A stretch of DNA of 64,000 nt from contig NC_064621.1 of the NCBI RefSeq assembly GCF_023898315.1, positions 534,895,383 through 534,959,382 on the forward strand, read 5' to 3'. A model generated the notes under the pieces. It made no database searches. It was not told where the DNA came from and saw only the letters and a list, made by a program, of their open reading frames with translations. How positions within the stretch are numbered: the first letter of the stretch is position 1; every line of letters begins with the position of its first letter. The DNA comes from Schistocerca nitens (lineage: Eukaryota > Arthropoda > Insecta > Orthoptera > Acrididae). This document shows, one piece after another, positions 10,195 to 19,398 of the stretch. Made by a program: the position numbers and the translations under genes.

Positions 10195-10400
10195 ACTATG
10201 GTGTGTTTCAGTTTCAAACACTTGTGTGTGCGGTGTTTGGTTACCGACGCCGCCGCTGTATGACGTCATCGCCTAGCGATTCGCGGCTGCAGCCCACCAA
10301 GAGGCGTGTCGCAGCCGTTATCAGAGCGAGCCCCCTCTGACGTCACGTCATTACGTACTGTGGCCAGTGGGCCCAGACTGCGCGTCTGGTCGGAAGCAGC
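10195..10400. promoter_or_regulatory. CpG-rich stretch with two CRE octamers (candidate)
   Basis: Perfect palindromic TGACGTCA sites, the binding site of CREB/ATF bZIP factors, occur at 10261-10268 and 10338-10345, with an overlapping 'acgtcatta' half-site after the second. The surrounding 200 bp is GC- and CpG-rich against an AT-rich background. No start site, TATA box or downstream gene was recognised, so promoter function is a guess. Confidence 0.3.
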
Positions 10401-10589
10401 AGTCTATCGCAACTAGGTTAATTAACGTACTGAAGGTCACGCGAAAGTTTCAGAAAAATGGAGGGCACTTTGGGGCTAGTCGAAACACGAATGGTAGTAA
10501 TTCAGTACGTAAGTGATCATTTATTCGTGCCGCAATGCGTGTAACAAAGCGTGCGCTAAAGCATTGGGACAAAGTAGGATGAAGAATAG

Positions 10590-10834
10590 GAAGAGATTAG
10601 TGTTCAAAGTCCCGTCGACAACGAGATCATTACAGACGGAGCACAAGCTCGGATCGTGTGAAGGATGGAGAAGGAAAGCGACCGAGCCATTTTGAAGGAA
10701 CCATCCCAGCATTTTCCTCAGCCGATTTAGGGAAATCAAAGAACACCTAAACCAGGATGGGCGGACGCGGGTTTCCAGCGTCAACCTCCCGAATGCGAGT
10801 CCAGTGTGCTAACCACTGCGCTACCTCGCTCGGT
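10590..10834 (-). mobile_element. tRNA-derived SINE (GGCGCAGTGG-head family)
   Basis: Minus-strand head begins at about 10834 with 'gaggtagcgcagtggttagc' (A-box-like) and is followed by 'cctaaatc' motifs in the body. Same family as 46546-46783. Confidence 0.8.
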
Positions 10835-11639
10835 AGGGGAAAAGTCAACCAGACTTCATTCTTGCACGCACAGAGAGCAAGCTACTACGGTGTCAAGTTC
10901 TTGAAGAAATTCAGTAGTTCTTACTTTCCCTGCGAACGCTGATTTAAACGACGCGGCACTGTATAGTACGAAAAGCGGAAACGGTCATGGAGTGTGAAAA
11001 AATGTATGAGCAGAAGAGGGTGATAGAAAGGTCAATACTTCTCCGAATATTACGGATTTTATAGGACAAATACTAACTTACAAACTGATTATGAACTAGT
11101 ACAACTGTGAAAAAAAGACGAAACCCGGACACAGTGAGGAGAAAAGATATTACTTCTTCCGAGAAGTTCTCGGCTACTCTAATATTTCATGGCAGTGGTG
11201 AATCGAAGTCAGTCAAGAAACAATACTTTTGGTAAGTAAAACTCCTCACTACCACCACCACTTCTCTTCAGGATCACAATGGCAGGTCACTCTCGGCAGT
11301 ACTGTGAACGTAGAATTTTTTCTTTCTATTTAATTTCCTCCACTGTTGTTTGTCTCTTGTAACGCACAGCACATTTCGTTCAAAGATGTATCACGTCTGT
11401 TAGCGGTGCGTGTAGTGACTAACGAAAATTGTGGCCTTTCTGAACCCCTTACTTTTTCGACCGATGCCTTGGGTGCAGCGATTAGTTTCTTCCTTGGTGC
11501 TTCTTGCTGGAAGGAAATGCAACACTACAACTTTTGCCCCTTTTCTACGTATAATTCGTATATCGTCCAGAAAATGTGCAAAATTCTTTTGATAACGTTA
11601 AATGTCAAATCAGAACGCCCAAAGTGAAACCTGTCCACA
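10835..11639. other. Unannotated stretch
   Basis: No recognised gene or repeat. A 93-codon ORF at 11346-11627 has no motif I can name and is probably chance. Confidence 0.4.
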
Positions 11640-11649
11640 CAAGATATTT

Positions 11650-13161
11650 TTAATATGTCAAACAATCTATTGAAAGAAATCATACATTACATTGCAGCAC
11701 CATTAACATAGTCTATAAACCTGTCTCTCATAGAAGGGGTTTTTCCTGATCCTCTCGAACTATCCAAGGTAACTCCAGTATTTAAGAAGAGTATAAAATC
11801 AGATCCTGCAAACTACAGACCAATTTCGCTAATTCCAGAACAAGAAAAAGTCTTTGAAGGCATAATGTATCAGCAGATGTATGAGTACCTAGAACTAAAT
11901 GGTATGTTAAGTGCATCACAGTTTGGTTATCAGAAAAGGAAGGTCAGCTATAGACGCCATAGAGCTCTTAGAGACATTTTAGCAGCATTTGAGGACCGTG
12001 CTCACACACAGGTAACCTTATGTGATCTGAGCAAAGCTTTTGACTGTGTTGACCACTCACTTTTGCTCTCTAAACTTGAGTACTATGGAATATATGATAA
12101 AAGTTTAAAACTCATCAAATCATACCTCAATAAAAGGAAACAGGTGGTGAGTGCAGGAAGTCATCTGTCAAACACACTCGAGGTTCAATATGGAGTGGCG
12201 CAGGGATCTAAATTGGGACCATTTCTCTTCCTTGTAGACATAAATGACTTACCAGGAAATATAGATGTAAAGACATATGTATGCAGATGATACAACTTTT
12301 CTATCTGTAAACCATGTACTTGATATCCTTGTAAGTGATATGAAATTGGTAAAAGAAAATGCGACATCATGGTTTAATGAAAATGGTCTACTATTAAATG
12401 AGGAAAAAACCCAGAATATGTGGTTCAGTCTATCAAAGACTACAAAAATAGAAAAACAAAAGGCAAAATTTTTAGGTATCATACTTGACAACGGTCTAAC
12501 ATGGAACTCTCATGTTGATCACATAGTGGTTAGGTTGTCAAAAGTTACATATTTGTTGAAGAGACTGATGTGTTGTGCGACATTTGAATACGTAAGGACA
12601 GTGTACTTTGCCTTTTTTCAATCTGTTTTAAGGTATGGGTTAATACTCTGGGGAAACAGCAGAAAAATAAATGAAATTATGGTGATCCAGAAGAAAGCAA
12701 TCAGTGTAATGGCTGAAGTAGATAATAGAATACATTGTAACCCATTGTTCAATTAATTATAGAATTTTAACAGTTATTAATTTATATATTCTTGACAGCA
12801 TTAACTACATACTTGCTGAACTACCTAATTTAAGTGTAACAAATCAAAGGCATGACTACTATACAAGAACCTGTGCTTCTCTGCTGTTCCCACAAAATAG
12901 ATTAGCTAAAACTAACAATAGTTATAAGTATATGGCAATTGAAATATATAACAAATTGTCTAAAAGTGCGTCAATCAAGCGTGACAAATTATTTAAAGAA
13001 AATGTACATAACTTCTTGTTATCTAATCCATTCTATTCATTAGAAGAATTTTTAGAAATGCCCAATATCAAGTATGTAAAAATTTATTTTGTAAAATTAA
13101 TAGGTTAAGTGAACTGACGAAGTCTATTGCATGTAATAAAGACCAATAAAGAATCTGAATC
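11650..13161 (+). mobile_element. CR1/Jockey-like LINE, 5'-truncated
   Basis: Carries reverse transcriptase coding sequence from just before the palm domain to the C terminus and ends in an AATAAA-containing 3' end with short direct repeats ('gaatctgaatctgg'). It lacks the endonuclease and ORF1, so it is a 5'-truncated dead copy. Confidence 0.85.
11653..13108 (+). pseudogene. Non-LTR reverse transcriptase pseudogene
   Basis: In order: F-K-K...A-N-Y-R-P-I-S-L (RT block 1), S-Q-F-G-Y (block 2), L-C-D-L-S-K-A-F-D-C-V-D-H (block A with catalytic Asp), G-V-A-Q-G-S-K-L-G-P (block B), then Y-A-D-D-T (block C, catalytic pair) in a shifted frame from 12277, F-L-G-I-I-L-D (block E), and a C-terminal tail in a third frame from about 12760 (R-I-L-T-V-I-N-L-Y-I-L-D). 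Two frameshifts, near 12280 and 12755, break it. The motif set is typical of the Jockey/CR1 group. Confidence 0.88.
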
Positions 13162-13510
13162 TGGCACCGAGACAAAGGAGCAACGTAACCAGTGTAAGCA
13201 TATGGTTTCACCACTCTCGAAAAAGATCAAGATCGGAAAATCAACCAAGGTGACGTTGAGTGCTTTCGTGGGTTAGTAACAGGATATGTTTGTAAGTGGT
13301 AAACCACTACCGGGCCATATTACTGACATACACTGAAAGCCAAAGAAACTGGTACACCTGCCTAATATCGTGTAAGGTCCCCGCGAGCACGTAGAAGTGC
13401 CGCAACACGGCGTGGCATGAACTCGACTGTCTGAAGTAGTGCTGGAGAGAACTGACACCGTGAATCTTGCAGGACTCTCCATAAATCCGTAAAAGTACAA
13501 GGAGATAATA

Positions 13511-14932
13511 CACTCCTGGAAATTGAAATAAGAACACCGTGAATTCATTGTCCCAGGAAGGGGAAACTTTATTGACACATTCCTGGGGTCAGATACATCA
13601 CATGATCACACTGACAGAACCACAGGCACATAGACACAGGCAACAGAGCATGCACAATGTCGGCACTAGTACAGTGTATATCCACCTTTCGCAGCAATGC
13701 AGGCTGCTATTCTCCCATGGAGACGATCGTAGAGATGCTGGATGTAGTCCTGTGGAACGGCTTGCCATGCCATTTCCACCTGGCGCCTCAGTTGGACCAG
13801 CGTTCGTGCTGGACGTGCAGACCGCGTGAGACGACGCTTCATCCAGTCCCAAACATGCTCAATGGGGGACAGATCCGGAGATCTTGCTGGCCAGGGTAGT
13901 TGACTTACACCTTCTAGAGCACGTTGGGTGGCACGGGATACATGCGGACGTGCATTGTCCTGTTGGAACAGCAAGTTCCCTTGCCGGTCTAGGAATGGTA
14001 GAACGATGGGTTCGATGACGGTTTGGATGTACCGTGCACTATTCAGTGTCCCCTCGACGATCACCAGTGGTGTACGGCCAGTGTAGGAGATCGCTCCCCA
14101 CACCATGATGCCGGGTGTTGGCCCTGTGTGCCTCGGTCGTATGCAGTCCTGATTGTGGCGCTCACCTGCACGGCGCCAAACACGCATACGACCATCATTG
14201 GCACCAAGGCAGAAGCGACTCTCATCGCTGAAGACGACACGTCTCCATTCGTCCCTCCATTCACGCCTGTCGCGACACCACTCGAGGCGGGCTGCACGAT
14301 GTTGGGGCGTGAGCGGAAGAAGGCCTAACGGTGTGCGGGACCGTAGCCCAGCTTCATGGAGACGGTTGCGAATGGTCCTCGCCGATACCCCAGGAGCAAC
14401 AGTGTCCCTAATTTGCTGGGAAGTGGCGGTGCGGTCCCCTACGGCACTGCGTAGGATCCTACGGTCTTGGCGTGCATCCGTGCGTCGCTGCGGTCCGGTC
14501 CCAGGTCGACGGGCACGTGCACCTTCCGCCGACCACTGGCGACAACATCGATGTACTGTGGAGACCCCACGCCCCACGTGTTGAGCAATTCGGCGGTACG
14601 TCCACCCGGCCTCCCGCATGCCCACTATACGCCCTCGCTCAAAGTCCGTCAACTGCACATACGGTTCACGTCCACGCTGTCGCGGCATGCTACCAGTGTT
14701 AAAGACTGCGATGGAGCTCCGTATGCCACGGCAAACTGGCTGACACTGACGGCGGCGGTGCACAAATGCTGCGCAGCTAGCGCCATTCGACGGCCAACAC
14801 CGCGGTTCCTGGTGTGTCCGCTGTGCCGTGCGTGTGATCATTGCTTGTACAGCCCTCTCGCAGTGTCCGGAGCAAGTCTGGTGGGTCTGACACACCGGTG
14901 TCAATGTGTTCTTTTTTCCATTTCCAGGAGTG
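13511..14932 (-). mobile_element. Tc1-like transposon, apparently complete
   Basis: A 1422-bp element with TA on both sides (13509-13510, 14933-14934). Terminal inverted repeats start 'cactcctggaaattgaaata' on the left and 'cactcctggaaatggaaaaa' on the right (minus reading), about 28 bp. It carries an uninterrupted transposase and sits within the older Tc1-like element. Confidence 0.95.
13666..14688 (-). CDS. Tc1-like transposase, intact reading frame
   Basis: 340 aa from the ATG at 14688, chosen because it begins the conserved M-P-R-Q-R-G segment inside the element; an upstream in-frame Met at 14958 lies outside the transposon. Residues ~10-110 form two helix-turn-helix DNA-binding regions (L-T-D-F-E-R-G-R-I-V-G-M; S-A-R-T-I-R-N-R-L). 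The catalytic triad is D155 (F-S-D-E-S-R), D244 (F-Q-Q-D-N-A-R-P-H) and E277 (S-P-I-E-H-V-W-D). I count 32 residues between D244 and E277, two fewer than the usual 34. Length is normal for Tc1 (about 340). The protein would cut and paste its own element at TA sites in the nucleus. Activity cannot be judged from sequence alone. Confidence 0.93.
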   Translation of the reverse strand: MPRQRGREPYVQLTDFERGRIVGMREAGWTYRRIAQHVGRGVSTVHRCCRQWSAEGARARRPGTGPQRRTDARQDRRILRSAVGDRTATSQQIRDTVAPGVSARTIRNRLHEAGLRSRTPLGLLPLTPQHRAARLEWCRDRREWRDEWRRVVFSDESRFCLGANDGRMRVWRRAGERHNQDCIRPRHTGPTPGIMVWGAISYTGRTPLVIVEGTLNSARYIQTVIEPIVLPFLDRQGNLLFQQDNARPHVSRATQRALEGVSQLPWPARSPDLSPIEHVWDWMKRRLTRSARPARTLVQLRRQVEMAWQAVPQDYIQHLYDRLHGRIAACIAAKGGYTLY

Positions 14933-14962
14933 TATCTCTTCTGAACAGCACGTTTCAAGGCA

Positions 14963-15600
14963 TCACAGTACTTTGGTGGCCATTAAGAAGAGTGTTCCTG
15001 GAGCCACTCTGTAGCGATTCTGGACTTGTGTGTTCGCATTGTTCTTCTGGTATTTCGCACGTCCGCCGGAATGCACAATGGACATGAATGGACGCAGGTG
15101 ATCAGACAGGATGCTTACGTGCGTGTCGCCTGTCAGAGTCGTATCTAGACGTATCAGAGGTCCCATATCACTCAAACTGCACACGCCCCACACCATTACA
15201 GAGCTTCCACCAGCTTGAACAGTGCCCTGCTGACATGGAGGGTCCATAGATTCATGAGGTTGTTTCCATACCCAAAAACGTCCATCTGCTCATTGCAATT
15301 TTAAACGAGACTCGTCCGACCAGGCAACATGTTTCCAGTCATCAACAGTCCAATGTCGGTGTTTACGGGCCCAGGCGAGGCGTAAAGCTTCGTGTAGTGC
15401 AGTCATAAAGCGTACACGAGTGGGGCTCCGGCTTCGAAAGCCCATATCGATGACGTTTCGTTGAATGGTTTGACGCTGACACAGCATTGAAATCTGCAGC
15501 AATTTGCGGAAAGGTTGCACTTGTGTATCGTTGAACGATTCTCTTCAGTCGACGTCGTCCCAGTCTTACAGGATCTTTTTCCGGCCACAGCGATGTCGGA
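14963..15600 (-). pseudogene. Tc1-like transposase pseudogene
   Basis: Minus-strand pieces: W-T-V-D-D-W-K-H-V-A-W-S-D-E-S-R (Asp 1 region, near 15300-15350) and G-G-S-S-V-M-V-W-G-V (near 15180), both characteristic of Tc1-type transposases. The second Asp block is degraded and the DDE C terminus is missing. Frameshifted and inactive. Confidence 0.8.
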
Positions 15601-15908
15601 AATTTGATCTTTTAACGGATTCCTGATATTCGCGGTACCCTATTGAAACGGTCGTACGGGAAAATCGCCACTTCATCGTTACCTCGGAGATGCTGTGTCC
15701 CATCGCTCGTGCGCCGACTATAAGACAACGTTCAAACTAACTTAAATCTTGATAAGCTGCCATTGTAGCAGCAGTAACTGATCTAACAACACCGCCAGAC
15801 ACTTGTGTTACATAGGCGTTGCCGGCCGCAGCACCCTATTCTGCCTGTTTACACATCTCTGGATTTGAATACGCATACTTACACCAGTTTCTTTGGCGAT
15901 TCAGTGTA

Positions 15909-16950
15909 TTTGGGGGTCTGTGAAGACGACGTGTCGCGGGAAGCTGTCCTAGGAGGAGTTTTCGCTCCCTTAGAACGCTCCAGCTCCTTCTGCGCAGTAA
16001 ACAGCAGTGAAACGTTTCCTAGAAACCCAAAATGTGGACTTCTAGAACCGTCTTCACCAGTCACCATTCGCTGGGAAAAAATGTGTTGCGCAGAAGGATG
16101 AACATGTAGAGGAGAACTGACACCGTTACCAAGTTTCTATGTCACAGCTCGGTTTATTCGACGTGCAAATTAAAACTCTGTGGTTACACCGTCCACCTTG
16201 TTTCGGATATATTTTTGTGGTGGCGTGCCGTAGCCACGTCGCCTTATGTAGCGTATTACTGCAGCTGTCGGACGGATGAAGGGACGGGCCACTACGTTTT
16301 GCAAGCCTTTGTGTTTTCGATGCAACAGAGTGAGTCACACGGCACGCGACGTCAGCGCGCCTCACACGGCAACGTTTCCTGGGAAGCCGTCTCGCTTCTC
16401 CTGACACTGCCGGAAAGCTGAGGCAAGGCTGCCTACATCGTTTACGTCACGCCCTCCGCCTTTCTCTCCGTAGGGAGTCAAGGTCGCCAGTACATCACCT
16501 GTATATCTGCAGGGAAAGCTACGTGCAGGCGCACTCGTCACACCGGCTACCCTCACCTGGGCAAACGTTACATTTCCCGTCATTTGTTAGCAAGCACGCC
16601 GGTCACGTACTTGCCTATCAGTAAGATGTCAGGGAGATGTAGCCGTCGGAGGAGAACACCACAAGGACGTGAGCTTGGAACTGTTAAAATTATAAGGCAA
16701 GGCCAAAAGAAAGTAGGGTATCCATGATATAAGAGCAACAGAGAAACTTTATTACCTTGGACATTTGTACAGGGGGACTTTGGAAAGTAAGTACGACGTG
16801 TCGTCCCGTGCCAACAAGAGGGGGTCTGACATGTGGGTCACCGAGTTTGGTCACGTTTTACAAAGACTTTCTACACTAAAAAGAAAGAGACATGTTTCGG
16901 CTTTTTGCTAGACATTGCCTAGTTTTTGAAAAGATCAGGGTGAAAGTTAG
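15909..16950. other. Unannotated, partly GC-rich stretch
   Basis: No gene recognised. The 16100-16600 part is GC-richer with several short chance ORFs on both strands. A segment around 16876-16944 is an inverted, about 80% match to 18924-18986 and contains 'gccgaaacatgt' on minus, possibly a decayed Penelope-like end. Confidence 0.35.
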
Positions 16951-16954
16951 ATAG

Positions 16955-17245
16955 ATATTCAGCGATCACAGGCCCTGCAGACCACGCGCTGCTTCCACGA
17001 ACTGCCTCCATTCCTTCCTGTTTTGTGCCCGGTTCCTCCAGGTGTTTTCAATTCCCAGGGCTGCTAGGTCCTTCTTCAGGTCGTCCATCTAGCGCTGCCT
17101 CGGTCGTCCAATGGGGCGTTTGGTGTTTGGTTTCCCCGCTAGTGCCGTCTTCGCTTCTCTTCCATCTGGCATGGCCCACCCATTGTATTCTTTTGCTCTC
17201 CATCTTCTGTAGAATAGTTGGTTGTCGCATCAGAACGGTGAAAGT
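16955..17245 (-). pseudogene. LINE reverse-transcriptase C-terminal fragment
   Basis: Minus-strand reading shows W-A-M-P-D-G-R-E-A-K-T-A-L, then K-R-P-I-G-R-P-R-Q-R-(stop)-M-D-D-L-K-K-D-L, then W-R-Q-F-V-E-A-A-R-G-L. The G-R-P-R...W/stop...D-D-L pattern is the C-terminal tail of several non-LTR reverse transcriptases. An in-frame TAG replaces a Trp codon, and no palm domain is present. Confidence 0.7.
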
Positions 17246-17261
17246 TGGTAACGGAAAATTG

Positions 17262-17463
17262 TTCAAATGGTTCAAATGGCTCTGAGTACTATGGGACTCA
17301 ACTGCTGTGGTCATAAGTCCCCTAGAACTTAGAACTACTTAAACCTAACTAACCTAAGGACATCACACACATCCATGCCCGAGGCAGGATTCGAACCTGC
17401 GACCGTAGCGGTCGTGCGGTTCCAGACTGTAGCGCCTTTAACCGCTCGGCCACTCCGGCCGGC
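17262..17463 (-). mobile_element. tRNA-derived SINE (main family)
   Basis: Full-length copy in minus orientation, flanked by an 11-bp duplication 'acggaaaattg' (17251-17261 and 17464-17474). Head with B-box near 17390, tail beginning 'ttcaaatggctctgag'. Confidence 0.95.
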
Positions 17464-17684
17464 ACGGAAAATTGTATTTTCAATACAACACACCGAAAGA
17501 CAGGGACGAAAGCTAATGATGTTCGAGTTATTAACGATTTTGTGTTTTCACGCTGCAGGCTAGCTTGGCTGCGAGTCATTCAGTGTGGTTACTTGTTAAC
17601 AGAGCGAGGTCGGTATTTTTTTGGTACATCTGATAATATTCTGATAGTCGGAATACTTCTCTTTGCCTTTTTTAAAATAAAATA

Positions 17685-17886
17685 GCCGGCCGGTGTGGCC
17701 GTGCGGTTCTAGGCGCTTCATTCTGCAACCGCGTGACCGCTACGGTCGTAGGTTCGAATCCTGTCTCGGGCAAGGATGTGTGTGATGTCCTTAGGTTAGT
17801 TAGGTTCAAGTAGTTTTAAGTTGTAGGGGACTGATGACCACTAAAGTTCAGTCCCATAGTGCTCAGAGCCATTTTAACCATTTGAA
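17685..17886 (+). mobile_element. tRNA-derived SINE (main family)
   Basis: Plus-orientation copy: tRNA-like head 'gtggccgtgcggttctaggc' (A-box region), 'ggttcgaatcc' B-box at 17751-17761, shared tail to 'gctcagagccattttaacc'. Confidence 0.93.
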
Positions 17887-18062
17887 AGTAAAACATCGAT
17901 CGGTGTTAATAATAATCAAATAAGTGTGTTATGTATAATGAATTGACAGTTATTTTCATCGTGATACATTGCACAAAAATACACTTAAAAGTATTCCGTT
18001 GGAACTGGTCGTCTAGTTTGAGCGTTCTCGCAATCAGTGGAGTAAAACTTATCACAGAAAAA

Positions 18063-18356
18063 CTGAAATGGCCAAGAAGACCCAACGGTACCGACTGGTC
18101 GCCGTGTCATCCTCAGCCCACAGGCATCACTGGATGCCGATATGGGGCGGCAGGTGTTCAGCACACCGCTCTCCCGATCGTATGTCAGTTTCCGAGACCG
18201 GAGCCGCTACTTCTCAACCAAGTAGCTCCTCAGTTTGCCTCACAAGGGCTGAGTGCACCACTCTTGCCAACAGCGCCCCCGGCAGCCCAGATGGTCACCC
18301 ATCCAATTGCTAGCCCAGCCCGACAGCGCTTAACTTGGGTGATCTAACGGGAACCG
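18063..18356 (-). mobile_element. 5S-rRNA-derived SINE
   Basis: On minus, the segment from 18356 reads 'gatcacccaagttaagcgc', 'gtcggg', 'ggatgggtgacc', matching the internal half of eukaryotic 5S rRNA with its internal promoter, followed by an unrelated body. A 15-bp duplication 'cttatcacagaaaaa' flanks it (18048-18062 and 18357-18371), proving retroposition. This is the SINE3-type design and is unrelated in origin to the tRNA-headed SINEs around it. It is not a functional 5S gene: it is truncated and fused to a SINE body. Confidence 0.9.
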
Positions 18357-18371
18357 CTTATCACAGAAAAA

Positions 18372-18995
18372 GGCAAAATAGAAATATTTCTCGCACCAAG
18401 TGCAACACGTGAACTAAATCTCTCCACATCACATGTTTTCCAGCACACTGTTCGTGGAAAACATACCTGATTCGTATTACTAAAATCAGGTCTATCGGAT
18501 ATCAATTTGCGTGCGTACAAAAGTATGTCTTGGAAGGTGGACGTGAACAACTGCTTATTGACAAACGTATGAATTTTGATAGCACTGGCCGTATCTTGTA
18601 ATTCTCTACTCTGCTGCGATGTCGCAAGATTCTGAAGTCGTGCAATCAAAGCCTTTACCTGTCGCAAAAGTAAACCTTCGGTACAATGGTATTACTTTCA
18701 CAGAGCAGATCTGTTGAACACAATCTTTTCCGAGAGTCCTATCTTCCGCGTCATGTATCACGAAGAAAATAACTGTCAATATATTATATACATTTATCTG
18801 TTAATTAATCACGCATTATTAACTGTAGTCCCCACATTACTTTAATAAAAATTTTTTTAGACAATCTTTCGATGTGCATCACTGAAAATACTTCATTATC
18901 CGTCATCAACTCTGACCTCGAATTTTTTCAAAAACTAGCAAGTGTGTAGCAAAAAGCCGAAACATGTATCTTTTTATTTTAAACATACAATACGT
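18372..18995. other. Unannotated stretch
   Basis: A 107-codon minus-strand ORF (18344-18667) begins outside any recognised repeat but its last codons lie in the SINE. I recognise no domain, and its coding status is doubtful. Confidence 0.35.
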
Positions 18996-19398
18996 AATCA
19001 AAATTATCCGGACACCCCCAAGAACATACTTTTTTTTCATTTTAGGTGCATTGTGCTGCCATCTACTGCCAGGTACTCCATACCAGCGACCCCAGTAGTC
19101 ATTAGACATCGTGAGAGAGCAGAATGGGGCGGTCCTCGGAACTCACGGACTTCGAACGTGGTCAGGTGATTGGGTGTCACTTGTGTCATACGTCCATCCC
19201 TAGATGCACTGTTTCCGATGAGATAGTGAAGTGGAAACGTGAAGGGACACGTACAGCACAAAAGCGCACAGGCCGACCTCGTCTGTTGACTGACAAGAGA
19301 CCGCCGACAGTTGAAGAGGGTCCTAATGTGTAATAGGCAGACATCTATCCATACCAACACACAGGAATTCCAAACTGCATCAGGATACACTGCAAGTA

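Larger units (their letters stand above)
13331..15906 (-). mobile_element. Old Tc1-like element hosting a second Tc1-like element
   Basis: Ends 'cactgaaagccaaagaaactgg' (13331) and its inverted form at 15881-15906, flanked by TA at 13329-13330 and 15907-15908. Its 3' part (13331-13508) and main body (14935-15906) are separated by the younger element at 13511-14932. Confidence 0.9.

Noticed and set aside
14023..15087. Several + strand ORFs (101, 143 and 206 codons)
   Set aside because: Antisense shadows of the intact Tc1-like transposase on minus.
17690..17765. tRNA-Leu/Ser-like gene
   Set aside because: Identical heads occur about a dozen times in the window with SINE tails and target duplications, so these are SINE heads.
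18063..18356. Functional 5S rRNA gene
   Set aside because: Only part of 5S is present, fused to a SINE body and flanked by a target duplication.
18344..18667. 107-codon minus ORF as a possible retroviral-type envelope fragment
   Set aside because: The resemblance was vague (a few Leu-rich positions), with no LTR, gag or pol near it. No claim made.
16876..18986. Hammerhead pair at 16876-16944 (-) and 18924-18986 (+)
   Set aside because: Both contain GCCGAAACATGT with a minimal stem III-like C-AT-G, but no CTGANGA lies at a workable distance. May be decayed relatives; not counted.
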